NCBI GenBank assembly: GCA_024195265.1
Contig: JAJLRJ010000009.1
Span: 3,176,791 to 3,240,790 of the forward strand
Source: Dendrophyllia cribrosa
Taxonomy: Eukaryota > Cnidaria > Anthozoa > Scleractinia > Dendrophylliidae
Direction: 5' to 3'
DNA length: 64,000 nucleotides
In this document: piece after piece, positions 22,611 to 35,700 of the stretch
Layout of the letters: every line of letters starts with the position of its first letter
Numbering within the stretch: position 1 is the stretch's first letter
Made by a program: the position numbers and the translations under genes
Notes under the pieces: model-generated
What the model saw: only the letters and a program-made list of their open reading frames with translations
The model's database searches: none
What the model was told of the DNA's origin: nothing

Positions 22611-22768
22611 CGTAACATAGACACTCCTGTAAGGCGGACACCTCTCTAATATGGGCATCAATTATTGGCTGGTTCTAGCCAAATTTCACTTATTCGTCTG
22701 TAACTAAACTCTCTATGAGGCAGACACATCTCTAAGACAGACAGCTGGAGCTGATCCCAAGGTTGCAC
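22611..22768. repeat. Repeat with CTCTCTAATA(C/T)GG(A/G)CA words
   Basis: ACACTCCTGTAAGGCGGACA, CACCTCTCTAATATGGGCA and CATCTCTAAGACAGACAG are variants of a motif also seen at 47757-47856, 51238-51272 and 51539-51571 (CTCTCTAATACGGACA). Probably a decayed DNA-transposon end. Confidence 0.55.
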
Positions 22769-23132
22769 AGCTTAGACAAAGTTCACTGTACCCTAAATTC
22801 TGCGGTTTGAAGCATTAATCAGGAATTCCTACCAAAATGTTATCTCATATATTTTGAACAGTCTGTGAAATATAATCTAAAAAATGACAATAAAGTGGAT
22901 TTCAATTCTACTGAACAACAAGATTTGTCTCCCTGTTTCTTGTCAGAGTGAAAACCATTATTGTTAAAGTACAATCACTGGTTGAGTTTTGAACTTTAAA
23001 AGATGCTTGATACCATAATTAAAAATGACAACCAAGTATAACCGGTATACATAAATAATATTGTTAACAGCTGTTTAAATTAACAGGCATTCTATTGTAA
23101 CATTAATTTTGTACCTATTTTGAAAATCAAAA

Positions 23133-25784
23133 TTAAATGACTTTCTCCTTTTTTGCCAGCAAAACAGGAGTTAAAATTTCATCAAGCTCCTTAACACGCT
23201 TCTGAAAACGGAGCCTGTCTAAGGCATCCACTTCCCATGTTCCTTTGCGAGCTTGTTTATAAGCAAAGTTCCATACAACCATAGGATAAACAATGGCTAG
23301 TTCATTGTCTGGCTTAAAATGAACTTTCTTTTTCTTTCTTTTTTTAGACACAGTTTTGCCAGTTGTATTTGCTTGTAAGTCTTCACTGCTTTTACATTCT
23401 ACATCCTGACAACTGGTTCTATTCAGGATGAACTCGTCAGAACTATAATGCAGATTAGGGTGCAGAATTTCCTGGACAAATGAATCCAGCTTAGTGTCAA
23501 ATGATTTTATCATTGCAATTTCACAGTACAAATTAGAAGTCAATACAAGAGATTCTGCACAGGATTTTTTGGTTAAATCCCCTGTCTCACACACAAAATC
23601 AAGTCTTGTGCAACAGTCATTTTCATCTGAGCAGGAATTGTCAAACACAATGAAGTCTTCGCAATCCATGTCCCAAGTATTGTAATCAGAATCGCTTGAA
23701 GAAACATCACTAGATGCATCCGAGTGTTCAGTAACGAAACAAATAAACATACGTACAAGTTGACCCTTCTGATTGTAGACGCAGTCACTTATGGATGTAA
23801 CTTCATTCACACTGAACATGTCACTGGAAAAATTCTCAAATGGTTGCACTTTAAAATCCTGCTCCATCACAATATCACTGTTTTTTGAATATCTATCCTT
23901 CAATATACAGTGTGACAATTTTGTTAAGTTCCAACCATGCTTCTCTTGTACATTAGATGAAAAGATGGGGTCTTGCTTGAAGTGATGATATAGATCTTTT
24001 TGCTTGCTATATGGAAACAAAGCCATGTTTCCTGGTTCACTGTTGTTTAAACTGTGCATCAATATCAAGGCAGAATTTTTCATCTGAAAGTTTTTTAACT
24101 TGCCTTTGTTCATAAAACTACGACACAACATGTGCTGTGTGTCACTGGTATGGTCTGTTCCAAATCCACAATGCTTCTGAATGAGCATCGCTGAAAAAGT
24201 ATTTTCACTTTGTAGTTCTATACATCTCACTGCATCAGTTCTTAAAACTAGTTTTGTTTCAACCAGATCTTCAGCTGGCTTCTTTAGGAGAACCTTATCT
24301 GAAACTGCACATTTCCAAAAATGCAGCTTTATAAACCCTGTAAAACGAACAGAGGAAATAAGCTTAATATTACTGGCAGGTTTATCTGGCTTTGCACTTT
24401 AATATCTCGTTGGTTTTTTATTTCTACAGAAGAATTGTCACTGACTACAGTCAAAGCAAGGCTTGAAAAAAACTTGAATTCTAGTTTTCCCCGGACAGTT
24501 ACGTGCTTGTGAAAGTCTACTTTTTTGTTTAAAATTGTTATTTAGCTAGCAGAAGGCTCGCCTTAGGCCTTGTCCATCTGGCAAGTAAGCAGGAAATGTT
24601 ACTTGCCCCACAGGAAAATCTGTCAGTCCTGGACAACTGGACAGGACTTTTTTCAAGCCCTGCAAAGCCCTCTGAGTGGACACCATGGTAAGCAGGCCTT
24701 GCTACTTATGGCTGCCTTGACAAAACCCTGTTTGAATTCTCCTCTTACAACAATCAATCACTTAAGTGAGGGTGTCCACTAGACAATGGCAAGTTCATTG
24801 TCTGGCTTAAAATGAGCTGAGTACAAGTACCACTTTTCTGTATTGAGCACGGAAAATGAACCTCATATGTGCGCTCAATAAGGAAGTCATGACTGTACTC
24901 ATACTTCAAGATTATTATATAATGTTCCCAATGTGGAGCAAAATGGACAAGAATTCTTTGGTAGCATTGCAACATCAGGTCACTGACTACAGCAAGCTAT
25001 TATAAGCAGCCTTTATGTTGCAACGTTGGTTTTAAAACAATGAACTGAAACTGGTTACCTTTAACAGCTTGTGTAAGTGGTTATTTTTAGTACTGGTAGT
25101 GAAACAATGCTTATGCAACAAACTCTAAACTTGCACTGACTAAAATGACTCAAGCAAGCAGCTTGTTTGTTTGAGATGTAGCTGGATCACGACTTCGCAG
25201 CTAACCTAAGACCCCAAACAAGTAAGCTGCTTGCTGGCTAGGCAATAACATACAAGAACAAATATGCTAGCTTTCAATGAAAGATAGCCTTATCATACAA
25301 ACTTTTGTGTTGTCGGTACCAACAGAAGCTATCACGTGAAAAGCTTCTGGTACAATTAATTATTATGCAACCAAACTATGCTGAGAAAAAGAATACATGT
25401 TTGGTGGTAAATAGAACGAACCATTGGGGTGTAGCTTTTTGATAGCCATGAAATATGAAGGTCATTACAAGAATGAGGGTTAGATATGACTCTTTAGATA
25501 AGTTATATATGTGAAGAGATTTTATGTGCTCATGATCATACGAACAAAAAATTTACCACAAAATTAATTCTAATAGAAAGATGACGCAAGGTGACAACTC
25601 AACCATTATTCAGCAAATTGCTGACTCCATGTTAGTTTCTACGAAAGTAAAACACAATTAAGAAGCTTTAAAACCTACCTATGATCCACGCACCGAACAA
25701 ATTCGTACACAATTTAAGTAGGAAAGGAACTCCCAGGCAGATAACTGCTCCTTCCATTAATGTCACTAGCATTCGCTCCAACAT
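23133..25784 (-). CDS. PPP1R15: PPP1R15 (GADD34/CReP)-like eIF2alpha phosphatase regulatory subunit
   Basis: Two coding exons, 25784-25679 and 24337-23133 (stop TAA at 23135-23133), give 436 residues with a GT-AG intron of 1.34 kb. The C-terminus holds the PP1-docking motif KVHF at residues 373-376, then WNFAYKQARKGTWEVDALDR and RFQKRVKELDEIL. That is the conserved PPP1R15 core that binds PP1 and G-actin and directs dephosphorylation of eIF2alpha. A lysine/arginine cluster precedes KVHF. The N-terminus (MLERMLVTLMEGAVICLGVP, then LLKLCTNLFGAW) is hydrophobic and amphipathic, as expected for the ER-targeting helix of this family. The middle is acidic and low in order (Ser/Asp-rich around residue 240). 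Invertebrates usually have a single member, so GADD34 versus CReP is not decided. The start is the first ATG in frame; upstream in-frame codons are non-ATG. Confidence 0.88.
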
Positions 25785-26004
25785 AGTCAATTTCTGGTAC
25801 ACTGTCGCTGAAAGCTTTACCGACAAAACCGTCTGTCCAAATTGAAGTGAGTTTATGTGGGCAAAAAAAAATTGTTTCCTCCTGTTCACAAGTACAAAGT
25901 TCAGGAAATCCTGAAAAATTTATCAACAGCCACGGAAAATATATGCGTGTTCTTGTAATGAAACAACTCTTCTCGATCAAAATGTCTTTCTCATGGACGT
26001 CCAT
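25714..26004 (-). promoter_or_regulatory. Candidate upstream ORF overlapping the PPP1R15 start
   Basis: An ATG at 26004 in a good context (A at -3, G at +4) opens a 96-codon frame. It runs past the PPP1R15 start (25784) in a different frame and ends at 25714. Vertebrate PPP1R15A/B are controlled by inhibitory upstream ORFs. It is functional here only if transcription starts above 26004, which the sequence alone does not show. Confidence 0.35.
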
Positions 26005-26039
26005 GCTGTGTTATTTTCTTCTTCTGTTGTTGTAGATGT

Positions 26040-27404
26040 TACTGCAATTAAACATGATGATTCATGACCCTGTTTATATACCAAGAGACGAGCGGTCGTG
26101 GGCAGGAAGGATGATGCAATAAACGCCATGAGGAAATGCACGACCGGTCTCTTCGACGCTTGCATCAAAACACGTCCGTGGTTTTTCTCACGTCGATTCC
26201 TGTTCAGATCTGGGCAATCGACAAAAGGAAAGCTTCTAAAAGTCTTTTCTACAAGGACAGAATTCAATGTCAAGAAAAGACCAGAAGAAGCTTTCTTTCT
26301 CGTCGATTCCCGGCGTTTCCACCCGCCGTTGCCGCCCGCCAAAACTGCGAGAAAGGCTGGTTACCTAGCCCGCCCTACCCTTGTTGGGTCTCTCCCTCTC
26401 CTAGTAGGGTAACTTTTTGCCCACTAACTTCCGGTTTGTTTCAAGCGCAAGCGGAAGTCACTAGCTAGCCTGTGTATGATTGATTCAATGATTTTTAGAT
26501 TTATGCTTTATCTTCACAGAAAACTGAAATTATGCAAAATTCGACCAAAAAGTGTTAACCCTCAAGCGACAATTAACAGATAGATTCCATTTTGCCGTGA
26601 GTCTGTTCAGATAAAGATTACAGATGACTACGAAAGAACTAATAAAGCAAGGCTGACTTTACAACTGGGATTATAATATTCTTTCCAATATTTCGTCAGG
26701 CACGGCCTGACTTCTTCAGGGAATAAAATGACTACAAGAAAAACGTTACAATATAAATCTCCAAGAAACAAAAGGACATAAGATTACAATGGAAAGACGT
26801 TAGATTTCAAAAATATAAGATGAAATGTTACAATTCAAATTTAAGAGAAACAAAAGAATAAAAGATAACAAGATAAAACTAATGAAAGACGATATGTAAA
26901 ATATATAAATACGAAGTTTACATTTCTTCACGCTTGTTTTAAATACCTTTGGGTTCAAGGGTTTGACCCCTTTCGATAAGATGACGTTAAAATGATTACG
27001 TGGTAAGAACAAGTGTGGCCACATTTTGACGTCATCTAACCATATTTTGACGTCTTCTGTGATCTGTAGCTAAACATGGAATCTGTTTGTTTTATACAAT
27101 AACAGGGAAGAAAAATTAGCCTGGTAGCACTCGACTGTGATCTTATGACTGTTTGACGATTTCTTAATCTAATTTTGGCATTTTATGAGTCAACAGAAAG
27201 ACTTTTTGCTTCGGTTTTGTCTTTTGCTTAATTGTCAATAGCAGGAGCCCATAGCTTCTGCTTAGCATTTTTTTTTCAATGCCTTCACTTGCCCTTTCCG
27301 GAATAATCTCATCCACATTTGCAAAGCTGTCCGCCATGTTGGACGAAAGAGAGAAAACAAATTCTTTATGCTGTCAGCTGTGATCATAGCAACTCTAAGC
27401 TAGA
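26040..27404. other. Intergenic DNA upstream of PPP1R15, no gene seen
   Basis: The PPP1R15 promoter probably lies at 26000-26400, a locally GC-richer stretch with open frames on both strands (26098-26468 plus, 25977-26342 minus) and no recognisable domain. A fold-back with GTCAGGCACGGCCTGAC lies at 26695-26711. The rest is AT-rich. Confidence 0.4.
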
Positions 27405-27699
27405 CTGCAAACATATGGAGAAAGAGCCTTTGCTGTAGTAGCACCAAAACTGTGGAACACTATTCCGTTTTTCTTGAGGTCTAGTGATTCTATCGACATT
27501 TTTAAAATTCATTTTAAAACGTATCTTTTTAAACTAGCTTTTTAACGTTTCTTTTAATTTCTGATTAATGTATTTTAAATCCATTTTTTATTGATTAATG
27601 CATTTTTTAAATCAATTTTTAATGTATTATTTTAATTTTTAACTATTTTTTAAGTTATTGTAAAGCGCCATGGGCAATTAGTGGATTTGGTGCTATAAA

Positions 27700-27744
<45 letters not shown>
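27405..27744 (+). mobile_element. LINE 3' end (CR1/L2-like RT C-terminus) with (ATT)n tail
   Basis: From about 27410 the plus strand reads ERAFAVVAPKLWNTIPFFLR followed by SSDSIDIFKIHFKTYLFKLAF and a stop, the C-terminal end of a non-LTR ORF2. An AT-rich 3' UTR follows, with GTAAAGCGCCATGGGCAATT and a microsatellite (ATT)n at 27700-27744, the usual 3' end of this LINE class. Strongly 5'-truncated. Confidence 0.78.
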
Positions 27745-28019
27745 GTATTACTGATTGATGATGAACATCTGCAATTTTTTTAATTTCTTTTTCTATGGGA
27801 GCACTGCAGGAACAGCTGTCTGTGTCTGCTTTCTAGTTTTGAGCGCTGATCATGTCGGGTTTGGCCGACCGTAGTGCCATTCGAGAGAATGCCTTTCCAC
27901 ATTGTTTGATCGGTCCTTGCAGTGGTCTGTTGCTTACCACTGTTTGTATTTGATCCAATGTTGCAGGAATGCCATGAATGTTTTATTATCTTGAAATAGG
28001 AAGAACAAATCTCCAAAGG

Positions 28020-30265
28020 TGATAAAAGAAAGAAACATTAACTATAAACAGACAAAATAACGGCTAAATCGCTAAAATAGTGAAAATTCCGCCAGAATGG
28101 CAATTTTGATTTCTTGACCGCCTGTCACGAATCGATACGAAATCAAACTCAATAAGTAGATTGAAAATGGAAAAACTTTGTGCGGTGTAGACTTAGTTTT
28201 GGAAGACAGCAAAGGATAGAACTATCAAAAACGTTTACACCCAAATGGGCAGAAAGTGGAAACGTGGAAGTCGCAAATGTTTTAATAGGCCTTTCGTTGT
28301 GAACTTGCTGGCGGTCCAAAAGCGCGCGAACGCCCCTGGCGGCCGGGAGCGAAGTAGTGCGATTTGTGCTATTATAAAATCGGAGAATCAGGGGTGTATA
28401 CCGATTTAGGGATAAATATTGTTCGATTCAAAACTACAGTTTTTTTCTTTCTAGTAATCACTCTCCGATTTTACGATTCTTCCGATTCTGCGATTTCACC
28501 AAAAGAACCTTCTAGTAATCAATCAATTTTCAATCAATCTCAATCTCTAGTTTCTGCAGATTACGATTGTATGATTTTTCCGATTCTCCGATCCCTAACC
28601 CTCACCCAAACTTAACCTTACATCAGGTCCATCAGGGCGCTGTCTGGTATCTTCCTTGAGGGTGCAAGCCGATTAATCGGATAAAGCCAGAATAAAAAAC
28701 AATCGGTATAAATAGAAGATGATTATAAAGGAATATCAACAGGAAAGCAGCTGGATGGCTTTTCAACCATGCTACGCCGATCTTCTACTCAAAAATACGA
28801 TGTTTCGGGCTTGCAACGTTCGCTTTTTGAAAATGGCAAAATTGGGATCTTTCAACGCTTGAGAATCCCATGTATGCATGTAACCACTGCACAATCTTTT
28901 CTTTTATTTCAGTTTTTTTTTCAGACAGAAATAAACATGCTCTCAGTGTCGCTCTCAGTACAGTTGCAGAGCCAAGTCACGTGATCACTCGAAACGATTC
29001 AGTTTCCCACCTCTCACCCGGTCGGAGAAGTATTTGTAACTTGAAAGCTGTTGTTGTCAAAAGGGCGTCAAGATCCTGTAAATTTTCAAGGACTCCTGTA
29101 AGGTTAGTCTTTTTATTGATATCATGTATATTAGCTTTTTTCCTTTAGGGAACTTGGACATCATGTGGATTTTAAATTTAAAAATTCCGTAAGTTATTTT
29201 TTGCGCACAAAAGCTGAAGAGCTCTCAGTTCTGTTACTTGGCTGCGCGCTATTCCGCACGTAAAAGGCTGTAAGTGTTACTAAAGAGTCTGATACTAGTA
29301 GCAACGCTGTTATTTTATCGCAGTAAATATTTAAAGAGCGTTGTTAGCGCTGGGAGCTTCTCTCAGTATGTTTGGTCATGTAGTTCGCTTGATAAAGCGC
29401 ATGTATTACTCCGCTTTGTCAATTTCGAGCGTGTTGATTTCGCTTGTACATGCCTGCGACAGACTGACCAGCGCAAGAAGGAACGAACTTTTGCGAAGTT
29501 TGCAATTACTTAAGCTTATAATCAGCCATTACTAGTTTCAACGAAATGATGAACTCCCAGGAGTCATAAATACAGAACGTTTTTTAGATAGCTCGGAAAC
29601 TTTCCCTTTCGTACTGATTGGCAAGCGTCATGCATTCATTTTGAGTTTAGGGGAGTTTAATATTGTACCAACTGCAAACGGTTATAAACTAATATTAGCC
29701 ATTAGAAAATATTATTTCATAAAGGCCTTTAGAATGGATGGTGAAAATTGATAGGCTTATCCCATATGAATGTCACATTCAACTAACGCCTTCATAGGCG
29801 TTGGAAAATCAAGTTTTTCAGCTGCAGGTACGGTGAATATACGCGTCTTAACGGAATGCTTGAACACCGCATGGTGTTGTTTCGTAGTGCCTACAAGCTT
29901 ATATTTTTCTATGAATTTATGTAAGAATTTCTAATGCTAGACTGGAATCAGTCTTGGAAGGTGGTTTTGTTTTGATAGTTACGTTTTTCAAATTGTTAGA
30001 ATTGGCCAAATGGAACCTTGAATTAATAATTAATGATCTTACCAGGATAAACAATAATTTTGTACATTAACATGTACAACATCATGCAATTTCTTACTCT
30101 GGGCTGTATTCGAAATGCAGTCAACTCTCTCAAAACGGACTCTTAAATTGCAAGGGCAGGTCTCCACCTGAATTTTACTTGTCTGTCTGTAGCTTACTCT
30201 CTTTGAGGCACATCCCTGTTTAAGATCTGATGGACAGTACAGTAGACACTATCAGAGCTAAAGAA
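28020..30265. other. Upstream region of the tetraspanin gene, no coding gene seen
   Basis: The tetraspanin transcript must have a non-coding first exon upstream, because a splice acceptor precedes its start codon at 31211. It could lie around 28760-29105, where CTCCTGTAAGGTTAGT resembles an exon end, but this is not proven. CGATTCT-type words recur at 28365-28590. Open frames at 28870-29148 and 29274-29535 show no domain. Confidence 0.35.
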
Positions 30266-30450
30266 ATGGTAAATGCGCAGCGTGCAACCATCCAGTTATG
30301 GATGCATACAGCAGGTTGCTAAGCACGAAAGAAGTGTAAGAGTTGCTCGAGGCAATAGCCGAGAGCTACTCTAGCTTCTTGAGTGCTTAGCAACCTGCCA
30401 AGTGCATCCTTAACTGGATGGTTGCATGGCAGTTGTGTTTACCATTTCAT
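30266..30450. mobile_element. Fold-back MITE
   Basis: Arms ATGGTAAATGCGCAGCGTGC...CAACCATCCAGTTATGGATG and CTTAACTGGATGGTTGCATG...TGTTTACCAT pair. The inner arms CAGGTTGCTAAGCAC and GTGCTTAGCAACCTG pair perfectly. About 185 bp, non-coding. Confidence 0.78.
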
Positions 30451-30528
30451 TTATAACATAATCAAAAGAGAAAAAAATTTAAATCTGCTTACAGGCAGGA
30501 GGGTCTAGATCCATACTGCTTTGAGCGC

Positions 30529-30672
30529 ATCATGTATATGTTGTAGTTAATTTTTCATCTCAGGTAATTTTTGTTTTCCTTTGTTTCAAATTCATTAGCA
30601 TATATTACCATACCCAAAAACAATAGAAAAATAAAAATTACCTGATATAAAAATTAACTACAACATATATAC
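30529..30672. mobile_element. Palindromic MITE family P, copy 3
   Basis: ATGTATATGTTGTAGTTAAT is mirrored by ATTAACTACAACATATATAC, with CAGGTAATTTTTGTTTTCCT and AAAATAAAAATTACCTG also pairing. Same layout as the copy at 10130-10290. Confidence 0.78.
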
Positions 30673-31081
30673 CTGCCAACTTTTTGTGAGTGATAGCTGT
30701 GAGAATATCTCTTTCATGGGAGTGCCAGGATTTCTGAAGGAGACCCAACCAAATCTGAAGACAACCCAATCTATTCCGAAGATGTTCTGAAGAATTCAGA
30801 AGTTTCTATGGTCCTCAGACCTCTGTGTAATAACATCTGGCTGTAATCGTAATGTTTTAACGATAAAAGCCTTAACAAAAGTGCCAAATTTTCATGAAGT
30901 TAACTATATTTTTAATTGGATCATGCGATAAGTTAAGGCTGATAGCTCAAATCTGTAAAACAGGTGTGAGAAATTGCTCCATAGGCATGAGTTGGCATGA
31001 GATCTGAGTTTTGGACTCACAAAGTGTGAGTCTCACGCCTCAGGTGTGAGACTCGCGCCTCAGGCGTGATACTTGGCAGGT
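30671..31081. mobile_element. MITE family T (ACCTGCCAA ends), copy 1
   Basis: Begins ACCTGCCAACTTTTT and ends CTTGGCAGGT. About 410 bp closely matching the copy at 32238-32625 in the same orientation (GGGAGTGCCAGGATTTC, CTGTAATCGTAATGTT, GAAATTGCTCCATAGGC). Located just 5' of the first coding exon of the tetraspanin. Confidence 0.78.
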
Positions 31082-31220
31082 ACACATGTATTGATCCTAT
31101 AAGTTCAAACCATGCACTGATGTCAGCCATGCACAGTATCTTGGTTATTACATTAAAATTAAAACATTTTCTACTTTGGTTGACACTGCATGTTTTCTTT
31201 TTCCTTCCAGCTAAACAGTC

Positions 31221-32716
31221 ATGGCTGTGGAAGGAGCAGCAAGATGCATCAAAATCCTCTTGTTTGTGTTCAATTTCATATTCTTTGTAAGTAATCGCGT
31301 TCGAAGAACGCAATCCTAATTTCGTGTTGTTTTTTTTATGTGCAGTAAAATTTGAGATTTTTTGGTGGCCGGTCTTCCAAATGGCCGCCCCTATTGGTTT
31401 TTTCCAGGGGCTCATTTCCGCCAGAAATTCCTTCGAACGCGTCTCCATAATCTGTGATTACTGCTAGTATAATATACACTGTATAGTATAGTAATTACAG
31501 TGGAACCCCGATATGATGAAGTGCCAAGGGACTAACTGGGAAAATGTGTTGCTTATAACGGATGTTTCTTATGAACAAACCCTGTTAAAACAAAATGTAG
31601 GAAAATTAAAACTACTAATTCAGGGTTGGACACTTAATTTTGAGAACACTCGCCATTCGGGCGAGTGACCCTCAAAATGCACTCGGTACATGCAGAAGGA
31701 ACCTAGAAATGGTAAGTTTATGTTTAGGGATTTTCTTGGCAAAATGGAATGTAATTAGTTTGCAATTTATTATTTAAATAATTTCTTGGCGACGAAAATC
31801 GCACTCGTCAAACGGGCGAGTGATCGATGATTTACGCTCGCCCAACACTTTAGACACTTGCCTGGGCGAGGTATCAGCCATTCAAAGTTCGGACGGTTTG
31901 CCGCTGAAAAATCAAATCAAATATCAAATTTAAGCCCACTAAATCACAGAGTGACACAAAAGAATAAATATTCATATTCAAATGATTAGTATAAGTCAGT
32001 TAACTGTTGAATCTTTCGGTTTTTAAGAGACAACTGCAGTATGGTTACTGTTTAAAGAAAGCAATGTGCATTTTTGCATGTTTGTGTTGTTTTGTAGCTT
32101 GTGGGATTTTTTGTTCAGAGAAGTTTAACTGTGCTCTTCAATTAAAAACCAAACCCCTTTTTGAATGCACAATTCCCTCCAAAAATAATCCCACAAAAAA
32201 ATCCTTTGAATAGACATGCCCATGGCTTATATTTTGTACCTGCCAACTTTTTTCGAGTAATGGGCATGAGAATTTTTTCGTGGGAGTGCCAGGATTTCCG
32301 AAGGTGACCCGACCAAATCCAAAGACAACCCGATCTATTTTGAAGATGTCCGAAGTTGTCCGAAGATGTTCCGAAGAATTTGGAAGTTGCCATGGACCTC
32401 AGACCTTCGTTTAATAACATCCAGCTGTAATCGTAATGTTCAGTACAATAATATCCTACAAAAAAGTGCCCAATTTTCATGAACATATATTTTTTATTGG
32501 ATCATGCGATCAGTTAAGGCTGATAGCTCAAATCTGTAACTTAGTCAGGCATGAGAAATTGCTCCATAGGCGTGAGTTGGTGTGAGATCAGAGTTTTGGA
32601 CTCGCAGGCGCGAGTCTTGGCAGGTATAATATTTGGAATTTTACGGTATTGTTTCTTATACTGGGAACTTTGTTATAAAGGAGTTTGTATATATCAGGAT
32701 TCCACTGTTACATTAC

Positions 32717-32748
<32 letters not shown>

Positions 32749-35700
32749 ACCTTTATTTAAGTGTCATAAAATTCTAGTACATCACTATTTACTAATTGAG
32801 GACACTAAAACAAAGCTAATTAATATAAATTAAAATTATCTTAATAATTAAGACTTAAGAATCTAAAATTGCATGCTGACTGTTTTTGTAGCTTGGTGGT
32901 GTTGGATTGCTTGGAGTGGGGATCTACTTCCATCTGAAGACTGAAGACATTGTAGAACTCTCCACAGTGAAGTATGTGACGGCATCCATCATTATCATTG
33001 TAGTTGGTGCAATCATTGCTGTTATATCATTCTTTGGTTGCTGTGGAGCTATCAAAGAAAACAGATGCCTACTTGGAACAGTATGTATACACTTTTGTTT
33101 GGTATCCACTCTTTAACTGTTGAAATCAGCTTGGAGTGAATGAGTTAATTTTTCAAGCTACATGTATTTTTTTGTACACCTTCTGCCAAAGTTTTGAGCC
33201 AAATAGTTTTCTTTTATTTTTAAAACATGCTTTGGTTGAACAGTGAAATTATTTTTTGACTAGGGCATGTAAAATTTAAACCACTCAATAAACCATTAAT
33301 ATAGTAGAATGTTCCTGAAAATCATGGACACATTCAGTGATATTACTATATATATACTACCAGTATTTAAATAAGTTGTCAAATGTATTCCTTCTGTCCA
33401 TTTGCAGTTCTTTGCCTTGATGTTGTTGGTGTTTGGTCTGGAAGTCGCAGGGACAGCTCTGGGCTATGTGTACCGCGAGCAGGTGGGTTGAAAATTTTTA
33501 AACTTATGGTTTGTACAGGTCCTGGAAAATTACAGCCATTTATAGCACTAGAAAGGTCTTGCATTGCTTAACTTGCATCGCTTAAAAGTTATGCACACAA
33601 TTTTATTTTACTCAAAAGTAAAAACCTTCTTTATAAGAATTTTAGTACATGTGACATTATTAAAACACAGGTTGCATTCAATGGTAGTTTCTCAGTGTCA
33701 TACATTGAACTAACTGTAGCTAGTGATGTGAACTAGATATGCATCTTCAGAATATCTTTGGTAAACTATTGGGAGAAAATTTCAGATAGGTTGTTAAGAG
33801 TATTGCATAGCATTGTAACAATATCCAGAAAAGTCTCTAGAGAAGTGATTGGAGCGAAATTATTGTTTTATCCTATTCCTTGAAGAATACAGCCAATCAG
33901 AATACTGGAAAGTGGTTGCATACATTCTATGATTCACATACTTCCAATATTAACCCTTTAACTCCCAAGATAGCCAAAGAACAAAATTCAAGAAAAATCC
34001 TAAATTTCATTTTGTAAAATATTGAAAAACTAATGGTACCATGCAAAAATACTGCTAAAGAGGTTTCATTTGAATGGTCACACCACATGCAGAGGCGTCA
34101 GAGCGTTTTGAAATGTGGGGGGGGGGGGGGGGGGGGGGGGGGGGGAGTGGGGGGACTCATCGTACACCAAGCCAAGCGCATACCCCAACTCAAATTTCCC
34201 AAAATGTTTTTTGCGTAGTTCGTTGGCACAAGCAAACCTTTTTGCAATCTTAACAGTGACCAGTGTGTCCATAATCTATTCGTGACAACGCATAAGTAGT
34301 GTACCGAACACCCTATCGGTAAACCGTAAACTCACTCGATTGCGTTGTGTTTTTACTCAACTTTTAATCGGCAAACTCGCAAAAACTGGCTCGCTGTTCA
34401 ACTCACAATTCACAGTACAATTTCTCGCTCACATGTCATTGCCTTATTTGGGAACTAAAGCGCACGTGATTAATGTCACATAACAACAACGACTATGGGG
34501 GGAGGGCTGAGTCTATTACGCTCGCACAGTAGGCAGTTGTTCAGACAATCCTGCTTCATGGTGCTTCTTAGGTAGTTCTTGAGTCATCGGAGGGCAGAAA
34601 ATGTATGCTCAGAAATCGCCGATGCCACAGGAAATGTCAAATACAACCTTTTCGGCACCGAAACATGCCCCCCCTCCCCCCCCCCCCCCCCCCCCCCCCC
34701 CCCCTTCCTGCTCCACCTCCTATGATATGATCTTGTCAACAGACTCCAGAGTTAGAAATACATTCATATAACTGACTCTGGGAGTGAAAGGGTTAAGCTA
34801 TGTGTTCACTGAAAAAATAGTTATTGTGTATAAAAATTAATATCATGATTCCATTTAACAGGTCAAAACAGAGTTGATGAAAGATCTGAACAACACGCTG
34901 CATCAGTATGGTCAGCCAGGCAAGGATGGAGTGACCAAAGCTTATGATTTGCTGCAGGAAGAAGTACATTGTTTTATTTTAAAATATGAACAAAGTTTAA
35001 ACACAAAGTTCCGGTATAAAAGGTTTAGCTCCTCCCCCATTTCACACCTTTTGGGTGTGAAACGAAATCAAGGCATCTTTCAGTTACAAAACGTGGTTAA
35101 CTTGCGCGTCTTTTAAATATAGTTTGCTTCAAAAATCTAATTAAACCAAGATTTTACCTACACGTAGTAAGCAAAAAAAAAAAAGAAATAGAAGTTGATA
35201 AAGACTTCTTATGACTTTCATACAGTTTTTCCAGATTGTGTTAGCAATGGTCTTAGTAATAATGCATGTTTTTTGTCAGTTGTTAATGCTTCAGTTGTTG
35301 ATTGAAGACTGGAGGTGAGATCAAATGGCCAGGCCAGGCTTCTTTTATACTGGAAATTCGTGTTTAACTACCATGAAACAGGCACAATAGTTCAAATTTT
35401 TCTCCTGTCTAAAACTTTCAAACTAGTTTTTTTTGCTTTTCTTTGTCTCAGATAATTTATGGTCATGATTGAATCTGAGACAAAGAGAAAAATAATTAAA
35501 CTTGATTATAAAATAGAAAAAAATGTTCTCTGGCTTACATCATTTGAAAAAAAATAAGTTTTCAGCTACCAATCTGCAGCCTTTGACGAATAATAAAAAA
35601 GTCAAGAATAAATAAATTTAGAGCAGAGATGACTAACTTTTGTGTCTTGTGATGCAGGGCTGTCATCAAAGCAAAGTGCTTGATCAGTCTGATTTTTGTG

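Noticed and set aside
26098..26468. Two overlapping 104-110 residue plus-strand frames upstream of PPP1R15
   Set aside because: No recognisable domain, overlapping in different frames, located where a promoter is expected; composition effect of GC-richer DNA.
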